Below, one piece after another: positions 19,694 through 32,186 of a DNA stretch of 35,862 bases. The translations under genes were made by a program, and so were the position numbers. Numbering within the stretch: position 1 is the first letter of the stretch; each line of letters starts with the position of its first letter. Below the pieces are notes generated by a model that saw only the letters and a list, made by a program, of their open reading frames with translations, ran no database searches and was not told where the DNA came from. This DNA comes from Cruorifilaria tuberocauda (lineage: Eukaryota > Nematoda > Chromadorea > Rhabditida > Onchocercidae): contig JABVXU010000543.1 in assembly GCA_013365365.1 (NCBI GenBank), positions 1 through 35,862 on the forward strand, given 5' to 3'.

Positions 19694-22600
19694 TGAAGAT
19701 ACGCGAGAGTAATGTTTTTATTGAACATTCATATAAAATTAACGATAACAAGGAAACTATGCAACTCAATTATGCAAAGCAGGTATCAAAAGTCGAAGTT
19801 AAAATAATGAAAATTACAGGTTCTTTCCTACAACACAAAAAAAAGTTTCAAAGAACTAGTAAAATAGTTAATGAATGGAGATGGGTGACTAACTAGGCTA
19901 ACCGATATGCAGTAAATGGATGTTAATCGAGTCGAAGGCTTTCGTTAAAAGGAAGAAAAGAAAGTTGAAGGGATAAAATGGAATGAAATTGGTTTGAAGA
20001 TGAGAAAGGGGTAAGCCAGAACGAGGTAAAAGCAATAGGCTAATGGCAATTGAGCACTTGTTACCGGATGTTGAGGTGACACGCGATGGATTCATCTAAA
20101 AAGATACCGGGGAAGCACACCGTACACCTTCATAAGCAGTCATCTATTTTATTTATAACTTCATTAACTATTCCTCTTTAGGCAGAGAATGCGTTATCAA
20201 TGCAGTCTAACATAAACACTCCTATCCTGGATTTTCAAGGTTCATATGGACGTGTAGAAGCGCCCACCAGTTTACGTCTTTACTGAAAATTACCTCCCTT
20301 CCTTCTCCTCACTTTGATTTGTTCTCCCTCACTGCACAATCAACAGTCTCGATGTCACGCGATAATTCTAATAAATTAATCATTTATGGTAACTGCCGAT
20401 AAAATTAAGTCAACTTTTATGATTTATGATTGTGCAAAAAAACCAATAATAAATTCTAATTTTCGCATGCTTTCAAAATTATGTAATTCATTAGCACTTA
20501 ATCTCGAAGGATTCAATCTTTGAACTATGTAACAACGAACCCTAAACAGAACATTTAAGTGATGATTCCACATAAAACATGATCTTCACCCAAAATCGTA
20601 AATTCAACCAACATGAATGATCCAGCAGTAAACAACCCGGATGTTTTACAATTTAAAATATTTTTTTAATTTCCAAACAATAAATCTTGCCTCACATACT
20701 CTATTTTTTATAGAAAAATGACCGCAAAACTTTGCAACGAAGACTCAAAAAAATGTACAATATGTTTTGAATTGAAGAAAAAGGAAATGTAGGTTATAAC
20801 GGATAGTTTCAAAACAGCATTAGTATCATATAAAAAAGAAACTTTAGGTCTCGAATGAACATTTAACAACTTAGCCGATCCAAAATTCAAACAAAAGAGA
20901 ACAAAGACTTTTGAATGTTTATTAGTGAAATGCTATCTATCATAATGCCTATTTATTTAATAAGGCAATGATATCTCCTTTCTCAACTCTCTCCATTCTT
21001 TGCATTTAGAATTGAAAAAGCAGTAAAATGAACTCAACTATGAACAATTTGAAATACCTTTTGGAATCAATGTCTGCTAATGTCTATAATGTATCACAAC
21101 AGATCCGCGGTCAAACAACGGCTTCAAAATATTATTTAATGTGCTTAGTTTATACCTATCATCTTCAATGAAAGAGTTCTTGTCTTGCCTCCTCACCAGT
21201 GCGTGGTGTATGAAGCTATAATTATCTTTTTTCTGGTTGAAATTAATAAAAATTCGAAAAAATGATTTTTGAGTTCAATTACAATTAGTTTTAGAAATTT
21301 GTAAAAATTCCGAAATATATAATAGTTCTGGAATTTGTATAAAATCTATTTAAAAAATTGTGACGAATTTAAGGCCCAATCCAACTCTGAAACATATTGC
21401 ATAGAATTTGAATGATCAGCCGAGAAATATCCATTTTTTTTTCTGCTACTAGTACTAATAAATATTCAAATTCTGAGCTATCCGAATACGAATTTTCTCC
21501 ACTAATCGTTTCGTCAAAAAAACTTTACGGACATTTGAAAGAATGAAAAATTATAAGTTTCAGTTAATCAAGAAGTAAAATTCCACATATCAATAAGGCA
21601 TCAAAAACAAATATTGATGTAATTCAATGCTATTTTGGAGCTTAGATGATGAATCCATGCAATCAAATATTATTGGTACCAAAATGTACCTGTAACAACC
21701 TGAAAAGTAGTCGAAGTGTAGAAATAAAGGAAGCCTACCGTTTGAATGATGGTTATCCTTATAATGAGTAGAACGTGAAGCGCATCATGCATGTGCAATA
21801 GTTTTTGTATTTGTATCAAAATCGTCTCTCTATTCACAAGGAATAGGAGAGCTGAATGGAATGAAAGCGGTGTTATCCATTATGGTGCTAATCATGTTCG
21901 CACAATTTCTATGAAAAATTCCGTCTTGCTGTTACTGGTATATATTGGGAAATTCCTCGTATCTGCTAAAATCATTTACAACAATGAATATTATTTGGCA
22001 TCGAAAAGTTGAACTTCTTTATAAATGAAGAAAATAGTCTAGTCCGCTGCAGCAGTCTGTTTCTAATGGAATTAGTTGAGCTCTGGTTTATCCTAGAAGA
22101 GATAACGGTGGAAGTGCATTGAAAAATTGTATAAAAGAGGCTAATCTGGCACTATAATGGCTCGTGTCAGAATATCGCAGAATTTATAACCGACAGGGAT
22201 CATCACCATCAAAAAAGGATGAATAGTGCCGCGTGTTGATTTACTGAAACAAGGACTGTCTGATAGAAAAACCCATTCAAGTATTTTGAACAAACGACAA
22301 GCGATAATTCAGGTTAAAGAGTCTTTTACACTAAACTTTCTCATTTCCTCGATGAATTTAACTAAATTATCACGTTTAATTAGTCCTCAATATAAAATTG
22401 AAAGAAATGAAAAACCTGAAAATAATTAAAGTGTATCTATTTCGCCGAATTGATCTTGAAATTTCACATTTGAAATTGGAATGACATGCATATTCGTAAG
22501 TTTTTCAAGCCGGTAGATATATGGGCCTTTGAATAAGTCATGAGCATTGGTAGAAAATTAATTATTCAATATCGGGAAAATTTTGAAGGAGATAACGAAT

Positions 22601-25100
22601 GCGGAGAATTCTATTTCTTTAAAAGCCAAATTTCAATTCGTTCAAGTATTTTTGAAATTAAAAGAGCCTTCAAAAGCTGGAAATCAGCTCTGAACTATAA
22701 GTAATTCACCTTAACTACAATGCCTCATTGGTAAACAAAGTCTTATGAGTTTGGAAAGTGGTGAAAAAAAAACATGTTTTTCAAGCAGTGATCGATATTA
22801 TTTCACATATTTTTTCCTTCTAATTAAATTTAGTACTCAGTATCAGATATACGTACGCAGGAAAATTAATATCTGACTAGCACCTCATGTATCTGGTAAC
22901 AATTCAGAAATAGGTCAGCATAAGTTAGAAATAATTTTTGACGTATCCTTGAAAATTTCCCTGAAATAATGATAACTTTTTTAAATGGTACGCTGGGAGA
23001 CAAAAAATTTAAAATAAAATGCTTATAGAATTCAATTCCGTTAAAATATGAAAAGCGAAGATTGAGTAGTGTATGTGTGATTGAGATTGGTAGGAGAAAT
23101 GGGGAACAAATGATGTATTCATTGTTTTGGTCGGGGCTTTTGGATGAATGGCCGATTAAACAAGGAAGGGTCTGTTGTTTGTAAGGGTAAAAGAGAAAAG
23201 GAGCAACAACAATGCTTAGTTTATATGTATAGCTTTAAGAAAGAGAAGAGGGCATTACAAAGAGGGCACAACTTTTGGATGAATTGATGATAAAACACGA
23301 GGTGTTCCACATTTCTCTCTAATTCTTGCTAATTAATCACTTTCGCATAGGTTTTCAAAACATCCTTTCTCCACCTTCTAACTGTTTTGCACTATTGCTT
23401 ATTGTATTGCTTCATCCAGCAAAAACAGTTGCCCTCAAAGTGCCACACAATATCAATAATTTCAGAATGAATCTTAATACATTTCCAAAAATTACTGATT
23501 TCAAAAAACAAAAGAAAAACTGATTGTAATCTGATGCAATTTACAAATATATATTTGTTCGTTCATTTCATAATATCTTTCTCTTTGATCATGGTTACAA
23601 TGACTTTATCTAGGAAACTTTCAGAGTTATCAAAAGTTTTCCAGAAAAAAAATGGCTATACGAAATGTGGTCAAAAACGACTATTTTGAAAAACTTTTCA
23701 GGATCATTTTGTTTTGTTCGAATTTTATGGTTTAGGACTGACCAATATCACCGCACACTTCTTCATCTTTCCTTCCCTTTCTTTTTCGAAAACTCGTCTA
23801 ATTCCTCCTCACTTCAAATTACTCAACATTCATTCTTCCAACTAACACCGTATCAAGCCGGAAGTGATGATAAATCACATCTCCAAACCTATAATAACAT
23901 TGTTCTCAAGTGACGAAGTTTTTTGTTCTTGCTTGTACGGCAAGAAAAAAATCATGTTAACTGGGAAAAGGAAAATGGAAGAAGCTATTTTCCGTTCATG
24001 ACAATCGCATTACAGCTCCGCGCCATGCGTTTTCCTCTAGTGATAACAAAGTGAAATATAGTAGTATTCTACAATGTTTTGGATTCTTTCAAAATAACCG
24101 TATAAACCGATAGAACAGAATGGAATTAGAACAAAACACCACAGACCCATTAAAATACACCTATATATAAATGTCCTAACTAATACCTCCTGAAAACCTA
24201 AGATGATAATTTCATCAGTTCAAGAGGATTCAATCGGCCATTTTACTACTTTTGTTTCTGGAAACTCCAGAAAAAAAGTGAAGTTGAGAAATTTCGAAAC
24301 CACTAACACATTCCGGAATCCACATGTTCCGACACAGTGCAATGGGCAGTATGAGATCATCTAAAAACTTATGATTTTTGTTTAACAGTCTCTTAATTAC
24401 GCTGAAGAGAAGGAGTGAAAGGGTGGGACATAGTTCACTCCAGAGAAACTTTTTTTGAATTCCTTTCTCCCCTAACAAAAGTTTAAAATTGGCAGCGACT
24501 GTTCCCAAAAAACAATATGTTTCATAATAATAACTTCGATATGATTTTGCAGTAAACAGTGTCGGCAACAAGTGATCTCGTTGTGGGAAGAAATAAAACA
24601 ACGAAAAAAGTAACAGAAGGGAATTAATGCGGTAATTTAACATTTAACTTCATTGCAGTTTAAAATCTCTATCAACAACATAGTTGAAAGAATATTATGA
24701 GATCAAGCCAATGTAAATTTTCAGTTCCGAAAACGGAAAACTGTTTATAGTGAATGTTCCAATTAAAACATGGTCAAAGTCGAAAAATTATTCTTTGTTC
24801 AATTTAGTGGTGAGCGAAATCCTTTCAAAAAAGTTATGCACATAGCGCATAATATTAAATCACTTTAGAAAGAGATATACCGAGAGGTAATTTTATTAAT
24901 CTAAAATTAGCAGTTTGTTGGTTTATTTGAAATTAACCGGTGAAAAAGAAAATGGGTTAAAAAGGTTGATGGTGAGCAGTGTTAGCAGCAGAAGGTGAGG
25001 TGCCTGTTCCGTTTGTTGATGTATATGTGCGTGAATGTATGTGTTCGTGTATGTGTGTATATGTTGAAGAGTTTGTTTGGCTTTAGCCAATAATAAAAAT
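19694..25100. other. SoxD upstream region, no supportable gene
   Basis: AT-rich sequence 5' of the SoxD start. The longest open frame is 137 codons at 24643-24230 (minus), rich in Leu, Phe and Ser, without any recognised motif and probably chance. A TG-rich microsatellite-like stretch begins near 25020. The region probably contains promoter and enhancer sequence. Confidence 0.5.
25020..25064. repeat. Imperfect TG/TGTA microsatellite
   Basis: Repeated TGTATGTG-like units with interruptions, directly before the GC-richer island. Confidence 0.7.
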
Positions 25101-25104
25101 TTGC

Positions 25105-25370
25105 ATGGTGGGCATACATGGCCGGTCGAGGCCGGTCTGTGAGTCTTGTCGCACTCGATCAGCCGTGCCTTGTCTTGAGTCTTAAGACAATTCCCAATAA
25201 AATTCCATTAAGCGGCGTTCATTTATTCACTCACCAAGAATAGCAGCTTTTCCCATTTGCCTAGGCCTGTAAATTGCGAGCGGAGAAGTGAGGAAAAGAT
25301 AGGGGAAGAGGTAGAATAAATCCACGCTAACATAACTATTCCACGGCGCCATTAGGTTGTCGTATGGATG
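25105..25370 (-). promoter_or_regulatory. GC-richer island with possible SoxD 5' micro-exon
   Basis: Base composition differs from the surrounding AT-rich DNA: a doubled GGCCGGTC (25120-25127 and 25130-25137), CpG-containing stretches, and a 7-base-stem hairpin (TTGTCTT / AAGACAA, 25170-25190). On the minus strand a 32-base segment, 25266-25235, is bounded by TTTACAG and the strong donor G|GTGAGTG and contains an ATG (MGKAAIL, then split codon). Its phase does not join in frame to the first SoxD coding exon, so if used it would be 5' UTR or need another exon. It could equally be an unrelated promoter or enhancer. Confidence 0.3.
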
Positions 25371-25508
25371 TCACGCTGATTCCGTATCTGTTATAGGATT
25401 TATCTCAAATGTAAGTGAATTGAAAATTGGCACGACACCGCCAAATGGAAGAGGTTGCTATTACTGCATTTCGCCAACTTCAATGTCACTTTTTCAGAAA
25501 CCATTACC

Positions 25509-25754
25509 ATGCGTCTGTTAGTTGAATCTGATGTGGAATACCATCCGACATGGGATGTTGCATGCAGACTCTCCGAAATAAATAAAGCAGGGTTGTCTTG
25601 GAGGAATTTAAAACTTAATGTAAAACTTAGAACTTTACTTCTAGGTCCAGATAGTTTTATGAGATCAGCTAAAAATATTTTTGTAGATTTAATTTATAAA
25701 TATGCAGCGAGAGACAGAGAAAATGAAAGAAGCAGAACAAGCAAAAAAAATTAA
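25509..25754 (+). CDS. Unrecognised 81-residue ORF preceded by a splice acceptor
   Basis: The frame opens with MRLLVESDVEYHPTWDV and contains CRLSEINKAGLSWRN, LLLGPDSFMRSAKN and DLIYKYAARDREN, then a basic end and TAA. Composition is balanced, with two Trp and few low-complexity runs. A strong acceptor TTTTTCAG ends at 25497, 11 bases before the ATG, and a consensus donor (AAT|GTAAGTG) lies at 25411, giving an 87-base candidate intron; the sequence before it is not in frame with an ATG. I do not recognise the protein. It could be a small trans-spliced gene, an exon of a larger gene, a fragment of transferred or repeated DNA, or chance. Confidence 0.3.
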   Translation: MRLLVESDVEYHPTWDVACRLSEINKAGLSWRNLKLNVKLRTLLLGPDSFMRSAKNIFVDLIYKYAARDRENERSRTSKKN

Positions 25755-26629
25755 AGATGTGCCATAGAAATCATGCACACAAAACCTGATGACGCTTTTC
25801 TTTAATTGAACAGTATTCAAAAAAATGACGGAGTTGAAGCAGACATCCATCCTTCCACCTTCATCGATTTATGCCATGAAAGGATGGGCTGACGAAAATT
25901 CCATCGTTTGGAAAAAATAAACTTCTTCGAGAATCAAACTTCATCTAGAAAACAATAGCCAACACAGAGTGCGTGAAGAGAAATATATAATGAAATTTTT
26001 GAATCTGATAATCCCGCCCATATTTTTTTACTGAATTGAGTTATATGCAAATTTTATCAATTTTTTTAGACCAGGGCTGACAGTTACCGAAAATCAAAAT
26101 AAACGAATAAGAAACAGCTCTCCAAAAAATTCACCTTCTTTTCAAAAGGAAATAAAATTTCAACAATTTCCTTTTGGATCAACAATTTATGAAATGTTTC
26201 AGATTGCAGTTCCAGATTTTGAAGTTAATTTTTAGAATATCTAAAAGTGCTAGAAGGGGAGAAGGGTACAAATACAACATAACAATTTTTTAGATGTGTC
26301 GAGCGAAGAAAAAAGAAAAGATATGCCACATATATAGAATGAGACAGGACACTGAATGACTGATAACCATAGTCATGTTCATAATATAATAATTGCTTCT
26401 CATACCTTTCAATTGAATAATTAAACTATAAAAATGTAATTATAAAAATCATTGTGTGATGTGTGAGATACTAAAGCATTGCACAGTAGTTATATATAAT
26501 GTATACGCATACAAAAAAGATATATTTGTGCGCATATATGTAAAGCTTATTAAAACACGCTAAACGAAATTGAAGCAATGTTAGTTGACTGAAATGCTCC
26601 AGATAAATGGCTACCCTTCCATTAGAACG

Positions 26630-26850
26630 TGAACTATTATTACTATCTACTATTGTTATTTATTATTATTATTACTTTTTATTATTATCAGTAATCATTG
26701 TTACTATTATCACTATTATTGTTATAATTAATCATTATTACTAATTATTATCATTATTATTAATTATTATTGTTAATTATTACTATTTATTGTTATCATT
26801 ATTGGTTATTTATTATTATTATTACTATTACTATTGTTATAGCTATTACC
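26630..26850. repeat. Imperfect TTA/ATT trinucleotide repeat
   Basis: About 220 bases made almost wholly of ATT, TTA, TAC and TGT triplets, heavily interrupted, so an old or repeatedly mutated microsatellite. Confidence 0.9.
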
Positions 26851-27384
26851 AGGAATTCTTTTTCATTCTCTTTTAATAGCATAACAAATATCATGTCACA
26901 TCATAAGCATTAACAACAAACGCACTGATTGACTAATGCTTCATTTTGATAATTAAGTTAGAAGTCAGAAATTTATACCGATAATTAATTGATACAAAAT
27001 TGATAATGACACTATTCTACTTGCGCTATCCGTTGTCACACTTCGATCGATTAAATAACTCTCAACTAAGATATTTTGATACAATATTTTTCCGGTCGAT
27101 AAACAATGAATGACTACTGCTTACTAATTGAAACAACTTATCACTAAAGCTATTAGTAACTTGCCACCAGCTGACGAGCTGATAATAAGAAAAGTTTCCC
27201 TCCATCTCTTCCCAAGGCTGACATTCATATTATGCATTGCTAACACATAGATACTAAAACAAGTCTCACAAAAATAGCATTTCGAAACAAATTAGGCCTA
27301 TCATGATAAATGTATGCCATAAAAATTCATTTAACTTGTAACCAAGAACTCAGAATTCTGAAAATTTAAAAATTAGTTCTAAAC

Positions 27385-27427
27385 ATATATATATATATGT
27401 ATATGGTTTATACATATATATATATAT
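27385..27427. repeat. TA-rich inverted repeat, 19-base arms
   Basis: Arms 27385-27403 and 27409-27427 are perfectly complementary around a 5-base loop (TGGTT). Each arm is alternating AT with one GC pair, which fixes the register. It could extrude as a cruciform. Confidence 0.85.
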
Positions 27428-30116
27428 AAATAAACTAACACGCACATACACAAATCAAGGCGACACATATGCCCAAACACATACAAACCATTAACAATTA
27501 GCATAATTGTTAGGCTTAACAAGAGACTAAAATAGAGTTTCGCTGTCTCGAACAATGTGTTATGGATGAGTTGAGCTAATTCCATCATCCCAATACTCCC
27601 CTTCTTATAAAAGCCGTTTCCCACTTCTCCACCTCTTCATTTCTTCTATTTAATGGTTTCTACGTTTGAAATTAGGATACAGTTTTAAAATATCACTACA
27701 AGTTCACGCAAAACATCGTCATAAATACATAAAATACATGACTGCCTAATTTCCATCCCTAATTTGAAATTTGTCAATAGATTAAGAGTAGGTGCTTAAA
27801 AGATGATCCGTGAATTCTGATTTGCCGAAGGATACAGCTGGAATAAATTAATTTTTTGCAGAACAAACACTGATGATTTAAAAACATGTATTAATATGTT
27901 ACTTCTACAGCACAACTGAAATAACCATGGAAATTGATGTATTACAAATGAGTAATTTAGAAAATAAGCAGCAAAAGATTACCACAGTATAATCCAAGTT
28001 TACATGACTTATTACGAGAAGAATTCTTTATTTTTAATTAAAAATCCTGTTCGCAAATGTTACTGAAACAATAAATACAACGTACGCAATTTATTTAATT
28101 CAGATGATAACTCAATAAAACTAGCTGTTATATTTCAGTACTTTGGCTTATTTCTTAAAAAAGAGTAGCAAAAATTTTTAATTTTAGATTGATGGTGAGG
28201 CAGATCAATGAAACGATAATAAAAAGATGTGGAAACTGGTGCAACCATAACACAATCGTAACTGTCACAATAGCTAACTTATTAAAATTTAAATAGTATT
28301 TTTAAAAACTCGACAATTTCATGCTAATCTTCAATAAAAAATTTTTCGGTATTTCATACACTTATATTTCAAAAAATTTTTGAACTTTGATAAGTTTATA
28401 AAACGTCTTTTCTATCCTTTTTCTCGATAAAACATCTAAAAAAAAACTTCTACAAACGAAAAGACGGTGAAAGCGCTGTTCATAGCATAAAAAGTGATTG
28501 AAAAAAAATAAATGGAAATGGAAAAATTGAAATTCCATGGTGTGTTAGGGAACAATTGCTTTTGTTAGAGGACAATTAAACAGGTATTTTTCGTGGGATG
28601 ATTCCTGTTTGTTGCAATAACGGTGTCACTTCTTAAGTATTTGTACCCTGAACTACTAACTTTTTTCCATTATCTCACATAAATCAGAAAGGTGAAAATT
28701 CTCAATAATAATTACATCTTACGATCGTTGTAAAAATCCTTAAATATAAAATATAATTTCATCAAAATGAATGTGTGTTAGAAAAAATTAAAATTTTCCA
28801 ACTAAATCTCTTTTTTTCATTAATCAAAGTATCAAAAAAAGAAGAAGATGAAGAAAAATCAGAATAATAAATAACAAGCAAAGTGTTTTCATGCGTTAAA
28901 TTGAACAATCCCGTTGATATATTTATTGATAATAGAAATCCTACTGGCAACATTCATAAAGAGATCTCAGAATTAATGATGATGCAGTATTTTTCATCTA
29001 CGAATCAAATCGATAGTGTTATTCGTGAAATTTTTCAGTCAAATAGAAAAAAGTGAATTTAAACAGAAGAGATTGGGGATCTTAGTGTATGAAACAATAT
29101 TTAAGGATGAATGAAACGAAGGAAAGATACAAAAAGAACTATAGAAACTCGTATATTGGATCAAAAAATGGTAGCGATTAGATGAAACAACATGAGAACC
29201 ACCGAAAATTATTGATGATAAAACTCTTCATCTATCACTCCCTAGTATATTTAATTTAATTTGATAAGGAAATAGTAAATAAATTAAACTGACAAAGGTG
29301 AATTTAAATATAATCCTGATGTAAAAGAAAGGAGAAAAAATGAAGTCAAAAAAATTTATGCTTTACCAAGAAAATGAAAACTTAAAAATTAAGAAGTATC
29401 TTAACTTTACAATCTTCCACGAAAATAGCTATTTTCATATTTCCAGCGATATGAACAAATTTTTCTCGTTCCTTCGCTTTTTTTCTTCGCTTCTGTTATT
29501 TATTTAATCAGTCTTTTTTATATGATAAGGAATCACAGCTTTATTTAGATCCTTATCTGGAAAAGCTACAAACCTGGGATTTGTGAAATAGATAACCTGC
29601 TAATGTTTTCTTCAACTACTTTTATACTCTAAGCCTATTACTTTTTAATATGAAGCCGTTTTTTATAATCACAGATTTTAGGATATTCTGGAAAAATTAT
29701 ATGTTTTGACGCTACATGCATTTTCAGGAAGAGATTTCTAATTGGTCTGTAAATGCATTTGTCAGACTATCAGGTATTTCAGCCAAATGAAAGGCAGGTA
29801 AACCCGAACATCAATAGCAGCTGAGCAATGATTTTCTGAAAAACTGATAATATCTCTTCAACTCAATTACTTTAAATATGAGGCCTATATGCTTTTTTCT
29901 TTCCACCAATATTCAAACGAGCGATGAGTTTCTCAATCAAATTATCAGGATCTGGCATTTTATAGCAAGTTGATAGTTAATCTTACTATTGAGGTTTGCC
30001 AGATAATATTGTTCGTAATCATCAAATTTTCCAGATAGAATGGATAAGAATTATCCCATATAAATGAAGCTGATGTTTCGACAAATACTCATTGCAAATC
30101 TTATGTGAGGAATTGA

Positions 30117-30514
30117 ATTCATAGCTCTATATTTGCTAAAGATATCTTCAAAAGATATGCTCTCACTAATTTCAATAAAAGTTTACTTGGTTTCAGTAAC
30201 CTTAGTGATCTTCTCGGCAATAAACTGATGGAAGCGGATCGCTCAAACTGGACAACAGAAAAAAGGGAATTTAATGATGAATTCAAACAGCTCTTTCTAT
30301 CGAAGCGATGTCGAAATGAAACTGCGATCAGCTTGTCTTACAGTCAGTCGGTATAAACAATGGTTGCAAAAGAAGCACTCTTATTTTTAGTTAGGGAACT
30401 AAACAAGGGACAATTTTCTTTTCGAATGAAAGATTGAAGCAAGTTGATGAAGTGCGGGAAATTTTTCACAATACAATAAGAGTTTTCAATTCACTTGTAC
30501 GTGAACTTAATTAG
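30117..30514 (+). pseudogene. Possible coding relic, two open segments
   Basis: A stop-free stretch of 79 codons (30117-30356) includes AKDIFKRYALTNFNKSLLG and ADRSNWTTEKREFNDEFKQ. It has GTATAA at 30351 as a possible donor. A second stretch (30395-30514) includes SNERLKQVDEVREIFHN and can follow in phase 0 after a 44-base intron with acceptor TTAG. The composition is charged and protein-like, unlike the low-complexity frames around it. There is no start codon near the beginning, an in-frame TGA precedes it, and no family is recognised. In DNA this AT-rich, stretches of this length do occur by chance. Confidence 0.18.
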
Positions 30515-31583
30515 TCAGATAGAATCAAATTATTACGAAAGAAGTCATTAACTTTGTGCTCATTTAGGGAAGAGATAAAACAATGATGAAAACTTTACCC
30601 ATCTTTTTCGAAAAGTTTTGAACTGAAAACCAATTATCGATTCTCTGAAAGATTTCGAATAAATATTATTGTTGTAATGCCACCATTAATATGATCAGTG
30701 AAGCACTTCCAATTTTGCGTTTATTTGCGAACAAAAAGCTAAAATGCATGAAACAGGAAGGGGAGAAATGAATCCGACATGATTCCAATAAAGTAGAAAA
30801 AGAAATCGAAAAAAGAATATATGGTTTTCCTGCAAAGCCATTACCGTAGAATCATTATTTTTTATAATGGATGAAAATACTTCCTCACATGTGTTTCAAA
30901 TAAGAAAATTACAGAAATAAAAAAAACACGCAATTTCGTCCAAACTGGAACTATTTTCGGTTGTGTTCAAGATTTTACACTATTTGATGTGAAGAAAAGT
31001 TTTTCCATTTTTCTAGATCAGATCAGGAAACAGTCGATTGTTAACATACTGACAGTTATTTGCCAATTCCGGACCATATAATAAACTTTATATTAATGTT
31101 TCACGGGGATGAAATTGGAAATTTTATTGTAAGCTAATAAGAGTATAAATTAAAAAGTGTAGAAGCTTTTATAAATATGATATTATGGGTAGGCGTATGT
31201 GATGTATGTAAGTGTGCGTATGCATCACAACTAATTTCCTCATTAAACATTTGTAAGGCCGCTGTCGTTCATTCCATTTTCCTTCCCACATTTATATAAA
31301 AATAATGGCGGTTTCTTCAGCGTTTTTCTTTCTCGACAATTTTGAAAAAAGCAAAGGAAAAGCACAGACTGTTTTAAGCAGAAACAGATGCTGACAACTT
31401 GTTTTGAGTACATTTGTACTCAAAATGCAAAGTCTGCAGTTATCACCTTGTCAATTTCATGGATATCGTCGTATTAGCTAAGTTCCCGAAATCTTCCATC
31501 AAGACTAGTGTTCTAATGTTCATGTCCCGAGATTTCCTGATATGCAAAAGAAATAGAAGAAATGATATGAACAAAATGAGGAT

Positions 31584-31605
31584 ATAATAATAATAATAAT
31601 AATAA
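31584..31605. repeat. (AAT)n microsatellite
   Basis: Seven perfect ATA/TAA/AAT units, leading straight into a purine-rich tract. Confidence 0.9.
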
Positions 31606-31700
31606 GGAAAGAGGAAAAAAGAGAGGTATTGAAGGGAAAGAAGAGAGGAGAGGGTGAGTTAGTAGAAAGAAAAGAAGAATAAGAGAAGAAGGGAAGGAGT
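31604..31700 (+). repeat. Purine-rich tract
   Basis: About 100 bases of nearly unbroken A/G on the plus strand (GGAAAGAGG, GAAGAGAGGAGAGGG and similar), with only scattered T. Such homopurine tracts can form triplex DNA. The minus-strand frame through it is only Ser/Phe/Leu low complexity. Confidence 0.75.
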
Positions 31701-31866
31701 GTTGCTTGAGGGGACGAAAACAAAGAGAAGAAAAAGTAGACGCAAATAGTTGTGATTGAAGTGCAGATTTTTACTGAACAAAGAAGGAACGGCCGAGGAA
31801 GAGTATTTAATCAATGATTAAGGACATACAAAATAGCAAACAAAAGATGAAATGTGGAAGTGTGGA

Positions 31867-31885
31867 GGGGAGGGAGGGGAGAGGG
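31867..31885 (+). other. Canonical G-quadruplex motif
   Basis: GGGGAGGGAGGGGAGAGGG has four runs of at least three G with loops of 1, 1 and 3 bases. It is the only such motif noticed in this AT-rich window. Confidence 0.7.
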
Positions 31886-32150
31886 CAATTTCTTGAAAAA
31901 AAGTGAAAAGAACGATTGAAGCGTATGGTTGAAAAAAAGGATGGAAAATAAAACTGTGAAGTTTACTGGGAAGGGACCTTTGGTTCATTTACAATTAAAC
32001 TATTGTATTATGGCGGGAATAGACAAACTTATCAGTAATTCTAATCTATGCTCATTGCTGCTTTCTCCAGTCTTATGAATCCTTTTCACTTGCAGTTTCC
32101 AACCCTCAGGGTGCCAACTAATGCTTCTTCATTATTGCACAAGAAGGTAC

Positions 32151-32186
32151 GCACACACACAGATACACACACACACACACAGACAC
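32151..32186. repeat. (CA)n microsatellite
   Basis: Interrupted CA repeat broken by GATA and ending in AGACACA. Confidence 0.9.

Larger units (their letters stand above)
25755..30116. other. AT-rich region, no supportable gene
   Basis: Contains the TTA repeat and the TA hairpin listed separately. Open frames are short (27379-27624 minus, 28762-28953 minus) and low-complexity. Between 29510 and 29780 there are short acceptor-led open stretches on the plus strand that resemble exons but do not chain into one frame. Confidence 0.5.

Noticed and set aside
24230..24643. 137-codon open frame on the minus strand
   Set aside because: It is the longest unassigned frame but is dominated by Leu, Phe, Ser and Lys, has no recognised motif or splice context, and a frame of this length is plausible by chance in 16 kb of AT-rich DNA.
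26630..26850. TTA repeat or other regular repeats as a CRISPR-like array or mobile element
   Set aside because: Units are simple triplets without unique spacers, terminal inverted repeats or an associated coding region.
29508..29575. Peptide containing YLDPYLEKLQ as a possible glycogen branching enzyme exon
   Set aside because: The likeness is limited to a few residues, the frame stops after about 22 codons, and nearby stretches do not continue that family.
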